Shown: positions 45,588 to 54,795, counted from the first letter of the stretch. The stretch is DNA of 64,000 nucleotides from Marinobacter sp. NP-4(2019) (GCF_003994855.1 NZ_CP034142.1:3472001-3536000), one strand, 5' to 3'. Program-made: numbers and translations. Notes: a model not told the origin generated them from the letters alone.

Positions 45588-46322
45588 TTAATCCTGGCGG
45601 CTGTCCGCCAGCTCCCGCTCGACCACAGCGGATAACTGCCCCCAGCCCGGTCGGGTCAGGCGGATGTTGTCGACCAGTACCGTCGGCGTGCTGGTTACCT
45701 TCAGCTGCATGGCCACTCGCCGACTCTGTTCCACGGCTTCCCGGTGCAGTTCCGTGTCCATACAGCGGCGAAAGCGGCGCTCTTCCAGGCCCAGCTCGCT
45801 GGCGTAGCGGGTAAAGGTTGCCACCGGGTCGCCCGAGCCGCTCCACTCTGTCTGCTGGTCAAACAGCTGATCGTGCATGGCCCAGTAATTACCCTGATCA
45901 CCCGCACACCGCGCCGCCAGGGCCGCAGGCATGGCATTCTGGTGTTGCTGCAATGGCAAATCGAAATAGACAAACCGTACCTGCCCGGAGTCAACGTACG
46001 TCTCTTTCAACTGTTGGCTGGCATCGGAGAACCTGCCACAGGCGGGACACTGGTAGTCCGCAAACTCCCGGACAACCACCGGGGCCTCGGGATCACCGAC
46101 TGACGTGCCGTAACGGTCCAGCTCTGCCGGAAACGCGTCGGCATTCGGGGCAGCCACCGGCAATTCATCGGACGTCGGGTCCGGGGTCGCGGTGAGGAAA
46201 AACAGGCCGATGACGGCCAGCACAATCACCAGGACCGACGCACCTATAATCAGGGGCTTGCGATTATTGCCCTTCCTCGGGGGAGGGGCACCGGTTTCCT
46301 TGCGTCGTTTGGCTTCACCCAT
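45588..46322 (-). CDS. DsbA/DsbG-like thiol-disulfide protein, membrane anchored
   Basis: A protein of 244 residues. A basic N-terminus (MGEAKRRKETGAPPPRKG) and one membrane segment (about 23-43) tether a thioredoxin-fold domain with C-P-A-C (FADYQCPACGRF) and the cis-Pro loop STPTVLVDN. It acts in the periplasm on disulfides. The N-terminal MGEAKRRK motif is also seen in other small proteobacterial proteins. Confidence 0.88.
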   Translation of the reverse strand: MGEAKRRKETGAPPPRKGNNRKPLIIGASVLVIVLAVIGLFFLTATPDPTSDELPVAAPNADAFPAELDRYGTSVGDPEAPVVVREFADYQCPACGRFSDASQQLKETYVDSGQVRFVYFDLPLQQHQNAMPAALAARCAGDQGNYWAMHDQLFDQQTEWSGSGDPVATFTRYASELGLEERRFRRCMDTELHREAVEQSRRVAMQLKVTSTPTVLVDNIRLTRPGWGQLSAVVERELADSRQD

Positions 46323-46428
46323 AAGAACTCCTTTTTATTCGTTGATGTGTTATTGATTCTCAAAGTCAGTGTTCAGGGATTGGTGAGCACGCTAAGATCC
46401 TTTATACCCTACAAAAGTTCCGACAAAA

Positions 46429-46578
46429 ATGAAGGAATGCTCATGGCACTACTCGAATCTGTCAGGAATACCCCGCTGGCAGGCCGTAAACCAGATTCAC
46501 GATGTGCTGTCGGTGGAGGCGCTGGTAGCCCGGTTAAGCGACGAGTATCACTCGGCCAGATCCGCCCTGTGCGGTTAA
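46429..46578 (+). CDS. Possible 49-residue ORF
   Basis: The frame reads MKECSWHYSNLSGIPRWQAV then NQIHDVLSVEALVARLSDEY and ends SALCG. The second half has a helix-like, protein-like composition. No clear ribosome-binding site; family unknown. It precedes the DUF6435 gene by 76 bases on the same strand. Confidence 0.3.
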   Translation: MKECSWHYSNLSGIPRWQAVNQIHDVLSVEALVARLSDEYHSARSALCG

Positions 46579-46654
46579 CCCCGAACAATTCGGGTGAACT
46601 TTTGGGCCTGAGAAGCGTAAGCTTCCAGAACATTGAGAGAAACAGGCCGATACC

Positions 46655-46828
46655 ATGCTGGGATTTCTGAAAGGTGATCCGAAAAAGAAACTGCAAAAAG
46701 CGTACGAAGACAAACTCGCCAAGGCGCTCCACGCGCAGCGCAATGGTGATCTGCGCACCCATGGCACGCTGATGGAAGAAGCGGAGAAGATTTACGCGGA
46801 AATTCAGGCTTTGGAAAAGCAGGAATAA
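46655..46828 (+). CDS. DUF6435-family small protein
   Basis: A protein of 57 residues: MLGFLKGDPKKKLQKAYEDK and onward, with the pattern QRNGDLRTHGTLMEEAEKIY typical of this short family. Soluble, helical, lysine-rich; function unknown. It is too short for an ordinary ORF search but well conserved in related bacteria as I recall. Confidence 0.75.
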   Translation: MLGFLKGDPKKKLQKAYEDKLAKALHAQRNGDLRTHGTLMEEAEKIYAEIQALEKQE

Positions 46829-46839
46829 CGCAAGGGGAG

Positions 46840-47184
46840 CTACCACTCCCCCATCAACTGTCTCAACTGCTGATTGAGGCGATCCACTTCGCGGCGCATT
46901 TCCTGAATCTCATCCAGCAACTCCAGGGACATGGCCAACCCGGGAAGATTCATCTTGAGATCCCGTTGCAGTCGTTGCGCCTTCCGCAACCTCGCCAGGG
47001 CGGCCACGTCAAAGCGCCAGTGACGCACTTCCGGCACATCCTCTACCGGGGCGATAATGCCGTAGCTCACCAGCTTGATGACAAACTCGGCGGGGCACTC
47101 TCCCCGCTCGCAAATGTCCCGCAAGGTCAGCACCATTTGAGGCTCAACCACCTCCACGGTAAGAATCGAGTCTTTCCTGGTCAT
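46840..47184 (-). CDS. cbpM: Chaperone modulator CbpM
   Basis: A protein of 114 residues with a MerR-like helix (LTLRDICERGECPAEFVIKL) and a C-terminal helix (LDEIQEMRREVDRLNQQLRQ), as in CbpM, which binds and inhibits the J-domain protein CbpA. It follows cbpA by 15 bases, the classic arrangement. Confidence 0.92.
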   Translation of the reverse strand: MTRKDSILTVEVVEPQMVLTLRDICERGECPAEFVIKLVSYGIIAPVEDVPEVRHWRFDVAALARLRKAQRLQRDLKMNLPGLAMSLELLDEIQEMRREVDRLNQQLRQLMGEW

Positions 47185-47199
47185 TCCGTGATCTCCCGC

Positions 47200-48171
47200 T
47201 TAGACATGAAGCTTGCTACGTGGGTTGAAGTGCTTTTCCGCCTTTGCCAGTTGCTGATACAACCGCTCAGCGTCGTCAGAATGTTGCTCTGGCATCACGA
47301 TCTGCAACACCACAATCTGATCACCGGGGTGTTTACCGGGCAGCCCCTTGCCCTTGAGACGAAGCTTGCGGCCACTGGATGAGCCCTTGGGCACTTTGAC
47401 ATTTACTTTCGAGCCCACTGTCGGCACGGTCACGGACGCCCCCAGGGCGGCTTCCCACGGAGTGATGGGAACGGTGACGATGACATCGCGGCCTTCCACA
47501 CTGAACAACGGATGCGGAGCCAGTTCCACTTCAATCAGCAGATCGCCCGGCTCACCGCCGCCGATACCCGGCGAGCCCTGACCTTTCAGGCGCAGATGCT
47601 GCCCTTCCCGCATACCGGCGGGAATCTTGACCTTCAGGTTCTTCTGGCGGGCGACAATCCGGCCACGGTCGTCAGCTTCATGAACCGTGAACGACACCTG
47701 TTTCTCGCAGCCGTGGAAGACTTCTTCCAGAAACAGTGCCAGCCTGGCATGCACATCCTCGCCACGCATGCGGGCACCCTGGCGAAAACCACCGCCGCCG
47801 AATCCATGACTGGAAAACCCGCCACGACCACCACCGAAGATCTCCTCGAAGAAGTCACTGAACTGCCGGGCGTCGGCCTCCGTATAGCCGCCACGCCCGA
47901 ATCCGGACGCGCTCTGCCATCCGGGTGGTGGCTCAAACGAGCCATCCGGACGGGCTCCGTATTTGCGCAGTTCATCGTACTCAGCCCGTTTCTCCGGATC
48001 TTTCAGGACCTCATAGGCTTCGCCCAGGTCCTGGAACTTGGAGGCAGCGTTGTCTTCCTTGCTGACGTCCGGATGATACTTGCGCGCCAGCTTGCGATAG
48101 GCCTTTTTAATCTCCTCGGGAGAGGCAGACTCACTCACACCGAGAACGGCGTAATAGTCTTTAAAATCCAT
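47200..48171 (-). CDS. cbpA: Curved-DNA-binding J-domain protein CbpA
   Basis: A protein of 323 residues from ATG 48171 (GAGGAGA upstream). J-domain at residues 1-68 with the HPD motif (YHPDVSKED), a Gly/Phe-rich linker (about 75-125) and two C-terminal beta domains (DLLIEVELAPHPLFSVEGRD). It lacks the zinc-finger of DnaJ, so it is the CbpA type, which stimulates DnaK and binds DNA. Confidence 0.95.
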   Translation of the reverse strand: MDFKDYYAVLGVSESASPEEIKKAYRKLARKYHPDVSKEDNAASKFQDLGEAYEVLKDPEKRAEYDELRKYGARPDGSFEPPPGWQSASGFGRGGYTEADARQFSDFFEEIFGGGRGGFSSHGFGGGGFRQGARMRGEDVHARLALFLEEVFHGCEKQVSFTVHEADDRGRIVARQKNLKVKIPAGMREGQHLRLKGQGSPGIGGGEPGDLLIEVELAPHPLFSVEGRDVIVTVPITPWEAALGASVTVPTVGSKVNVKVPKGSSSGRKLRLKGKGLPGKHPGDQIVVLQIVMPEQHSDDAERLYQQLAKAEKHFNPRSKLHV

Positions 48172-48333
48172 GGATCTCCTCACAGCTGACCAAAGGTGGA
48201 TCTCTAAGTACTTATAGTTGACGCTGGCTGCAAAAATACAAGGTGGAATCATTGGCGAGTTGCCGTGAGTCAAGCTCTCCGGCTCATCACGGTCATTATC
48301 AATCCCCCGGAATAGCCATTAGAATAGGCGCCC

Positions 48334-49026
48334 ATGACGCAAACCAACCCTCGACATACCGGTCACTCCCGGTCAAGGCTGTTACGACTGGCAGCGCCTT
48401 CGGGCGGTGCCATCCCTGACGACACCCTACCGTGTTTTGCCGAACGCCTCGGCCGGTTGTTCGGGCTTGGGAATACCATGAGTCTGGATGCCGCGCTGTC
48501 CTTCCGTGGTGGCCAGCCTACCGTGACCCAGAGTGCAGTGGTCGAGCGACTGTCGCGGGAACTGGCCACCACCCGCCAGGCTCTGATTGGCCGGATTCAC
48601 GGCTACGGGGATGATATTGAGCGGGAAGATCCGGTTGCGTTCGAGACTTACCTGAACAGTTGGCTCACACTGCAACGTAAAATCGCTGCTACCACCCGCC
48701 AGTTGCGGGATAAGGTGCGCAAGGATATGAAAAATCAGGGCCAGGCTCTGGCCCGGCTGGCAGAGCTGGACTCGGTGTTTGATCACACCATGGCCGGTTA
48801 CACCAGCCAGTGTTTTTCTCAAATTTCAAAGGTACTGGAGCAGCGGTTCCAGGCCCTGATGACATCCTCTGGGCAACACCGGGAACCGGACACTCAGTCT
48901 GGTGACCCGCTCCACCGTTACTGTGAGGAAGCACAGAACCTTCTAATTGCTGAGCTGGACGTTCGGCTGGAGCCGGTACTGGGGTTGCTGGAGGCATGCT
49001 ACAACGAGGTTAGCGATTCTCTATGA
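48334..49026 (+). CDS. DUF3348-family protein
   Basis: A protein of 230 residues, soluble and mostly helical (LATTRQALIGRIHG, LTLQRKIAATTRQLRDKVRK). Matches DUF3348 as I know it by length and by neighbours. It is the first gene of a four-gene operon; its stop overlaps the start of the DUF802 gene (ATGA). With no membrane segment it is probably a cytoplasmic partner of the membrane complex encoded by the next two genes. Confidence 0.75.
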   Translation: MTQTNPRHTGHSRSRLLRLAAPSGGAIPDDTLPCFAERLGRLFGLGNTMSLDAALSFRGGQPTVTQSAVVERLSRELATTRQALIGRIHGYGDDIEREDPVAFETYLNSWLTLQRKIAATTRQLRDKVRKDMKNQGQALARLAELDSVFDHTMAGYTSQCFSQISKVLEQRFQALMTSSGQHREPDTQSGDPLHRYCEEAQNLLIAELDVRLEPVLGLLEACYNEVSDSL

Positions 49027-50936
49027 GCAGACTTTTCTTCTTCCTGGTGTTTACCATCGGCCTGGCCGTGGTGGTGTGGATTGGCCGGGGCTTTTTCGGT
49101 TCTGACCTGCTGGCCCTGACCGTGACCGCCATTATTGCCGCGGTGTACGGCCTGGGGTTCGCCGAACTGATCGGATTTCGGCGTGCCACTCACCAGCTTG
49201 CCGAACGGCTCAATATTGCCCCGAATAGCCGCGAACAGGTCGACAGCTGGCTGTCAGGCCTGCCGGAATCGGTCCAGTTTGCGGTGCAGAAGCGCCTGGA
49301 CAGCCACTATGCCGCTCTGCCAGGCCCGCAGCTAACCCCCTATCTTTCCGGCTTGCTGGTCATGCTGGGCTTGCTGGGCACCTTTGCAGGTATGATTGTG
49401 ACCCTTAACGGTGCGGCCTCAGCGCTCGATGGCAGCACCGAGCTGAGCGTGATTCGCAGTGCCCTCGCCGCGCCAATTGCCGGACTCAGCCTGGCGTTCG
49501 GAACTTCCATTGCCGGTGTGGCCGCTTCGGCCATGCTGGGACTCGCCTCCACCCTCAGCCGGCGCGAACGGTTGCTGGTCTCCCGCCAGTTGGACAAGAC
49601 CCTGCGCCAGCAGCTGCATCATCTGTCGGCCGACCATCAGCGCCAGCAGGCGTTCCAGGCTTTGGAAACCCAGGCCAGGGCCCTGCCAGAGCTGGCTTCC
49701 GCGATGGAAGCCATGACCGCCCGCATGGAACGGCTCGGCCAGACCCTCGAGCAATCCCTGACTCGCAATCAGCAGGAATTCCACAGCACGGTCGGGAACC
49801 ATTACCAGACACTGGCGGATTCCGTGGCACAGTCTCTGGAGTCGGCGCTGGACGCTAGTACCCGCCTTGCCGCAGAGCGCGTAGAACCGATTGTAGAGAA
49901 GGCGATGACCCGCCTGCGCGAAGATGCCGGGGAACTGCACCAGAGCTGGTCCGATGCCACCAAACAGCAACTGACCGACATAGCGGAAGCCTTCCAGAAA
50001 ACCACGATTGAGGCCGGAGAACGCTGGCAGCAGAACCTCGTGACCCAGCAGGAAGCTTCAGAACAGAGCGCTCTGCGCTGGCAAACGAGCCTGGAACAAC
50101 AGCAGCAGAGCGCAGGATCCTTCATGGCCGATCTGCGTGACCAGCTTCAGCAGTATCAGTCCCTCTTCCGCGAGGAAAACCGCCAGATGGCGAGCAACCA
50201 GCAGCAAGGCCTGGATACGCTGATCGGCCGAGTTAGCGAACAGCTCGCCGCACTCCGGGACCAGGAAGCCGCCAGAGGCGAGGCAGCCACTGAGCGACTG
50301 GCGCAACTGGAAGCGACGGTAGAAAACCACCTGTCCCGCCTGGGCACGAGTCTGGAAGCGCCGATGACCCGACTGATTGAAACGGCTTCGGAAACCCCGA
50401 AAGCCGCCGCCGAAGTGATCAACCAGCTGCAGCGTGAAATGGCCCGCAACAGCGAACGGGAAAACGCGTTGTTGGAGGAGCGCCAAAGACTGGTTGAGGA
50501 ACTGGGCCGTCTGCTGGAATCCCAGCGCAGCAATGCCGATAGCCAGCGCCAGGCAGTGGATTCCCTGATCAGCGGTGCCGGTGACACCCTCACCGGGATC
50601 AGCGAGCGTTTCAACGCCCTGATTGAGGAACAAAGCCAGCAGCTTGGCAAACTGGGCGACGACATCACCGGCAGCAGCCAGGAAGTGGGCGCCCTCAGCG
50701 AAGCCTTCCACCAGGCGGTAGAGTTATTCAGCAGCTCCAATAGCAGCCTGCAGGAAAGCCTGGCGAACATTCAGAAGGCGATGGACAACGCCAGCAGCCG
50801 ACACGATGAACAACTGGCCTACTATGTGGCGCAGGCCCGCGAGGTCATTGATCTGTCTGTCAGCTCCCAGAAAGACGTCATCGATGCCGTCACCGCCCTG
50901 CGCAGGGGACAGCCAGAGACTGCCGGAGCCAACTGA
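49023..50936 (+). CDS. DUF802 protein: MotA/ExbB/ZorA-like channel with long coiled-coil tail
   Basis: A protein of 637 residues. Two membrane segments at 3-50, then a MotA/TolQ/ExbB-like pair: TM3 (about 104-128, YLSGLLVMLGLLGTFAGMIV) and TM4 (about 150-176, PIAGLSLAFGTSIAGVAASA). The GLLGTFAG and AFGTSIAGVAAS motifs are those of proton-channel subunits. Residues 180-637 are almost entirely predicted coiled coil (rich in Gln, Glu, Ala, Leu) and would form a long cytoplasmic tail, as in ZorA. It overlaps the OmpA gene by one base. Its partners suggest an ion-driven motor. Function unknown. Confidence 0.85.
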   Translation: MSRLFFFLVFTIGLAVVVWIGRGFFGSDLLALTVTAIIAAVYGLGFAELIGFRRATHQLAERLNIAPNSREQVDSWLSGLPESVQFAVQKRLDSHYAALPGPQLTPYLSGLLVMLGLLGTFAGMIVTLNGAASALDGSTELSVIRSALAAPIAGLSLAFGTSIAGVAASAMLGLASTLSRRERLLVSRQLDKTLRQQLHHLSADHQRQQAFQALETQARALPELASAMEAMTARMERLGQTLEQSLTRNQQEFHSTVGNHYQTLADSVAQSLESALDASTRLAAERVEPIVEKAMTRLREDAGELHQSWSDATKQQLTDIAEAFQKTTIEAGERWQQNLVTQQEASEQSALRWQTSLEQQQQSAGSFMADLRDQLQQYQSLFREENRQMASNQQQGLDTLIGRVSEQLAALRDQEAARGEAATERLAQLEATVENHLSRLGTSLEAPMTRLIETASETPKAAAEVINQLQREMARNSERENALLEERQRLVEELGRLLESQRSNADSQRQAVDSLISGAGDTLTGISERFNALIEEQSQQLGKLGDDITGSSQEVGALSEAFHQAVELFSSSNSSLQESLANIQKAMDNASSRHDEQLAYYVAQAREVIDLSVSSQKDVIDAVTALRRGQPETAGAN

Positions 50937-51589
50937 TGGAGCACCTGGAAGGCGGCGAACAGCAGTCCACACCGATCTGGGCGATTTTCTCCGATCTGAT
51001 GGCGGCGCTGGTAGGCATCCTGGTGCTGATTCTGGTGTGGGTAATTGGCGTTCAGCTGGAGCTCAGCCAGTCCCTGGCGGAGGAGAGAGAACGCCGGGTG
51101 GCCGAGGAAGAGCGCCGCATGGCGCTGGAGCAGGCACTGGAAGATCCCCTCACCAAAGGCCTGGTAACGTTCCGGGATGGCCGTATCGGCATCAGCGGTA
51201 ACGTGTTGTTCGAGCTGAACTCGGACCAGTTGCAGGCGGATGGCGTGGCCGTGCTGCAATCCCTGATTGCGCCCCTGCAGACCTACCTGACCCAACACGA
51301 TGAGCTGCTGATGGTCAGCGGCTTCACCGATGATCTGCCCATGCACCGTGGCAACCGGTATCAGGATAACTGGGGGCTGTCTGCCCAACGGGCGTTGACG
51401 GTCACCCGCACCCTGATGGAACTGGGCCTGCCCGAAGACCGGGTCTTTGCCGCGGCCTTTGGGCCCCACCACCCGGCGGTGCCCAATGTGGATGCGGAAT
51501 CCCGGGCGCAGAACCGCAGGGTGGAGATCAGCACGGTGCCACGGGCTCCGGCTTCGGCCGCCGAAACCGATAACGGAGCCGGGAACTGA
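50936..51589 (+). CDS. OmpA-domain protein: MotB/ZorB-like peptidoglycan-anchored subunit
   Basis: A protein of 217 residues. A single membrane helix starts IFSDLMAALVGILVLILVWV with Asp20 in the position of the essential proton-carrying aspartate of MotB and ZorB. It is followed by a short coiled coil and an OmpA peptidoglycan-binding domain (VSGFTDDLPMHR, NWGLSAQRALTVTRTL, AQNRRVEI). It would plug into the DUF802 protein as the second half of a stator. It overlaps the DUF2894 gene by one base. Confidence 0.88.
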   Translation: MEHLEGGEQQSTPIWAIFSDLMAALVGILVLILVWVIGVQLELSQSLAEERERRVAEEERRMALEQALEDPLTKGLVTFRDGRIGISGNVLFELNSDQLQADGVAVLQSLIAPLQTYLTQHDELLMVSGFTDDLPMHRGNRYQDNWGLSAQRALTVTRTLMELGLPEDRVFAAAFGPHHPAVPNVDAESRAQNRRVEISTVPRAPASAAETDNGAGN

Positions 51590-52212
51590 TGTCTGCTGCT
51601 GCGGAAGCGACCTCCCTGGAGCAACAGCTGACTGATCTCAAGGGCTCTGGTGCGGATCGACTGGATCCGGTCCGATTCCGCTATCTGGAAGCTCTGGAGC
51701 ACAGGCTGCGGTCGAAAGGACTGCAAGGCACCCGCCATTGGCAGACGCTGGCGCAGGCTGTGGCGGAATATCAGGCCAGGGTCGAACAGCAAGCCCATGC
51801 CGAACAGCCCGCACAACCCACTGAGACCAAGCAGCCCTCACCATTGCAGCTGCTGCTGGATACCCTGAATCAGGCGCCCGAAGCACAGGCACACGCCTCG
51901 CCCTCACCCATCGAAAGACTTATTTTCGGTGAAGAGGATAGAAAGCCGACACAGCCTACGGCAACGGACAGCTCGTCACGCTCACTCAAGGCGATGGCCA
52001 GAGTGCAGGCGGATCATGGCATTCAGGCCCGTCAGGAGCGCATCCGCCGCGCCATCGAACAGATCCCGGAAAACGCCGGCCCGATGAACGCCCACCGCCT
52101 GGTCAGCCGCGCGGTTGCGGCCATGGAGAAGCTGTCGCCAGAGTATCTGAACCGTTTTGTGAACTACGCGGATACGCTTTTGGCGCTGGAACGGCTGGGT
52201 AAAAAGGGATAA
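51589..52212 (+). CDS. DUF2894-family protein
   Basis: A protein of 207 residues. N-terminal helix and a Gln/Ala/Pro-rich middle, then a C-terminal helical part (NAGPMNAHRLVSRAVAAMEK then LSPEYLNRFVNYADTLLALE). It matches DUF2894 by composition and neighbours. Soluble, hence a probable cytoplasmic partner at the tail of the membrane complex. Confidence 0.75.
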   Translation: MSAAAEATSLEQQLTDLKGSGADRLDPVRFRYLEALEHRLRSKGLQGTRHWQTLAQAVAEYQARVEQQAHAEQPAQPTETKQPSPLQLLLDTLNQAPEAQAHASPSPIERLIFGEEDRKPTQPTATDSSSRSLKAMARVQADHGIQARQERIRRAIEQIPENAGPMNAHRLVSRAVAAMEKLSPEYLNRFVNYADTLLALERLGKKG

Positions 52213-52336
52213 CGGAGTAAACTACGCTCGAAGCATGCACTACCGCATCAGCAACCGGGCGACAGGCCCTCCCCCCCCTGATTTATGCTAAAGTCCCAGT
52301 TTAGGCAGGGAGGAATCAGCGCAACGGAGAGCGACG

Positions 52337-53044
52337 ATGAACGCAGCACTAATCGCAGGTAACACATTGCCGACAAACATGCTGGGTGTGGGCCTCTACA
52401 CGGCGGGTGAGGCAGCTCGATACACAGGAATACCAGCCCGGGATATAACCCGCTGGCTCTTCGGATACAGTGCTGGAAAAAAGCACTACGACGGCCTTTG
52501 GCGTTCACAACTAGCCGATCATGACCTCCGAGCTCTTGGCTTTCACGACCTGCTCGAGGTCCGGTTTGTCCATGCATTTCGCCAGCACGGAGTGAGCCTA
52601 CAAGCTATTCGCCTCGCATCCAATCATGCGAGGGCTATGTACAACCAACCTTATCCGTTTACTTGCACCCGATTCCAGACCGATGGCCGAAGCATTTTCG
52701 CAACGGTTCTGGATGAAATCGGGGATGAATCTTTGCTGGACCTGGTCAGAAAGCAATACACCTTTCGGGAAGTAATCAAACCTTCGCTGTATGCCGGCAT
52801 TGAGTACTCAAATGATGGAAGGGCCGAGCGGTGGTTCCCGCAGAAACGAAATCGAAAAGTCGTACTGGATCCTGGTCTAAACTTTGGCAAACCAGCACTG
52901 ACTGACTACGGTATCGATACCAGCATCTTGAAACAGGCTTGGGAAACCGAAGGGGAAAATGCGCGATTCGTCGCCGCGATTTACCAAATTCCCGTCGCAG
53001 CAGTGGAGGCTGCGATTCAATTTGAACAAAGGATTGTCGCTTGA
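52337..53044 (+). CDS. DUF433-domain protein, putative antitoxin
   Basis: A protein of 235 residues. An N-terminal MerR-like helix-turn-helix (GLYTAGEAARYTGIPARDIT then RWLFGY) and a C-terminal DUF433-type domain (TDYGIDTSILKQAWETEGEN then FVAAIYQIPVAAVEAAIQFE). DUF433 genes commonly precede DUF5615/PIN-like toxins. Its stop overlaps the TTG start of the next gene (TTGA). Likely represses the pair. Confidence 0.75.
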   Translation: MNAALIAGNTLPTNMLGVGLYTAGEAARYTGIPARDITRWLFGYSAGKKHYDGLWRSQLADHDLRALGFHDLLEVRFVHAFRQHGVSLQAIRLASNHARAMYNQPYPFTCTRFQTDGRSIFATVLDEIGDESLLDLVRKQYTFREVIKPSLYAGIEYSNDGRAERWFPQKRNRKVVLDPGLNFGKPALTDYGIDTSILKQAWETEGENARFVAAIYQIPVAAVEAAIQFEQRIVA

Positions 53045-53448
53045 AGTTTTTGTTAGATAACAACTTACCTGCGCCGCTAGCACGAGCCCTGAACGAACTC
53101 TCCCTACCTCACGATCACACAGTGATTCATCTCACGGAAAAGTTCGCTCAAAACACGAGTGATATCACCTGGATTCAGGCTCTTCATCAAGAAGGAGGCT
53201 GGGTTGTCATATCTCAAGACAAATTCAATAAGGGAGACCTTGAGAAACGGGCCATTCGTGAGGCTGGGCTATTGGTATTTTGCTTGGCCAAACACTGGAA
53301 TAGAGAGAGCTATTGGAACAAGGCACACAATTTGGTTCGATGGTGGCCCAAAATCATTCAACAATCAGAATTGATCTCCGGCAGCGGTGCCTTTCGAGTG
53401 CCTTGGAAGTATGGGCATGCTCCAAAGTTCGAGCCGGTTCAGTTTTGA
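53041..53448 (+). CDS. DUF5615/PIN-like toxin
   Basis: A protein of 135 residues from TTG 53041. The start KFLLDNNLPAPLARALNELS carries the Asp-Asn pair of PIN-like DUF5615 domains; a second acidic site is in VVISQDKF. PIN toxins cleave RNA. It is coupled to the DUF433 gene, so a toxin-antitoxin pair is likely. It is AT-richer than the flanking core genes, suggesting acquisition. Confidence 0.75.
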   Translation: MKFLLDNNLPAPLARALNELSLPHDHTVIHLTEKFAQNTSDITWIQALHQEGGWVVISQDKFNKGDLEKRAIREAGLLVFCLAKHWNRESYWNKAHNLVRWWPKIIQQSELISGSGAFRVPWKYGHAPKFEPVQF

Positions 53449-53512
53449 AAAACACTGACTTGGTGATTTGAAACGGTACCAATACTGAAGGATATATCGT
53501 GAGGTAGGACGA

Positions 53513-53622
53513 AATTGGGGCGGAGGCCCTGTTCAAAACTGTCTGTGGCCACGGATGGCCACAGCCAAGCCCTACATGGACGTACTTGTGGGCGTGTTTT
53601 GAACAGGGCCTCCGCCCCAATT
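53513..53622. repeat. Long inverted repeat family B, copy 1
   Basis: A perfect 27-bp inverted repeat (53513-53539 and 53596-53622) around a 56-base centre. The centre contains the hairpin TGTGGCCA-CGGA-TGGCCACA and a second short paired segment. It lies between the PIN gene and fba. Confidence 0.9.
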
Positions 53623-53667
53623 AAACTCCGCAACTATCAAGGCTACGGAGATAGCGAACTCCAAAGA

Positions 53668-54732
53668 TCACTTAACCTTCGGGTCAAGCTCACCAGCCGC
53701 ATAACGCTCGAACATGCGCTCGAGGTTGATCGGTTTGATCTTGCTGGCGTTACCGGCACAACCGAAGGCCTCGTAGCGTGCGATGCACACCTCGGTCATG
53801 GCCTTCATGGTTTCCTTGAGGAATTTCCGCGGGTCGAACTCGGCCGGGTTTTCGGCCAGGAAGCGGCGGACCGCGCCGGTGCTGGCCAGGCGCAGGTCGG
53901 TATCGATGTTGACCTTGCGCACACCGTGCTTGATACCCTCGACGATTTCCTCAACCGGTACACCGTAGGTTTCCGGGATCGCGCCACCGTACTGGTTGAT
54001 GATTTCCAGCCAGTCCTGGGGCACGGAGCTGGAGCCGTGCATGACCAGGTGGGTGTCCGGGATGCGGGCGTGGATGGCTTTGATCTGGTCGATGGCCAGG
54101 ATGTCACCGGTCGGCGGACGGGTGAACTTGTAGGCGCCGTGGCTGGTGCCGATAGCAATGGCCAGTGCGTCCACGTGGGTTTTCTTGACGAAGTCGGCGG
54201 CTTCTTCCGGGTCGGTCAGCATCTGGCTGTGGTCCAGGGTGCCTTCGGCGCCGATGCCGTCTTCTTCACCGGCCTGGCCGGTTTCCAGGGAGCCGAGGCA
54301 GCCCAGCTCGCCTTCTACGGAGACGCCACAGGCATGGGCCATTTCGACGGTGCGGCGGGTGACGTCGACGTTGTATTCGTAGTCGGTCGGGGTTTTGCCA
54401 TCTTCACCCAGGGAGCCGTCCATCATGACGGAGCTGAAGCCAAGCTGGATGGAGCGCTGGCATACGGCCGGGCTGGTGCCGTGGTCCTGGTGCATGACGA
54501 CCGGGATGTGGGGGAATTCTTCGATGGCCGCGAGGATCAGGTGGCGCAGGAAGGGGGCGCCAGCGTATTTGCGGGCACCGGCGGAGGCCTGGACAATCAC
54601 CGGGGAGTCGGTTTTGTCGGCGGCTTCCATGATGGCGCGCATCTGTTCCAGGTTGTTGACGTTAAAGGCTGGCACACCGTAACCATGCTCGGCGGCGTGA
54701 TCCAGCATTTGCCGCATCGAAATCAGGGCCAT
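53668..54732 (-). CDS. fba: Class II fructose-bisphosphate aldolase
   Basis: A protein of 354 residues. Zinc ligands in VVMHQDHGTSP and HGSSSVPQDW, with the GELGCLGSLETG loop, put it in the Calvin-type class II group. It cleaves or forms fructose 1,6-bisphosphate. It ends the tkt-epd-pgk-fba cluster. Confidence 0.95.
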   Translation of the reverse strand: MALISMRQMLDHAAEHGYGVPAFNVNNLEQMRAIMEAADKTDSPVIVQASAGARKYAGAPFLRHLILAAIEEFPHIPVVMHQDHGTSPAVCQRSIQLGFSSVMMDGSLGEDGKTPTDYEYNVDVTRRTVEMAHACGVSVEGELGCLGSLETGQAGEEDGIGAEGTLDHSQMLTDPEEAADFVKKTHVDALAIAIGTSHGAYKFTRPPTGDILAIDQIKAIHARIPDTHLVMHGSSSVPQDWLEIINQYGGAIPETYGVPVEEIVEGIKHGVRKVNIDTDLRLASTGAVRRFLAENPAEFDPRKFLKETMKAMTEVCIARYEAFGCAGNASKIKPINLERMFERYAAGELDPKVK

Positions 54733-54795
54733 GGGTCGTCTCCTTCGTTGGACGTTTGGTAGTTGAAATCTATTTCAGACTTGGGAGTCTGCTAC

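Noticed and set aside
46347..46670. Plus-strand ORF of 107 residues
   Set aside because: Its frame has no protein-like pattern and overlaps the better DUF6435 start and the 49-residue frame.
53515..54762. Plus-strand ORF (415 residues) opposite fba
   Set aside because: Shadow of aldolase; its start lies in the inverted repeat.
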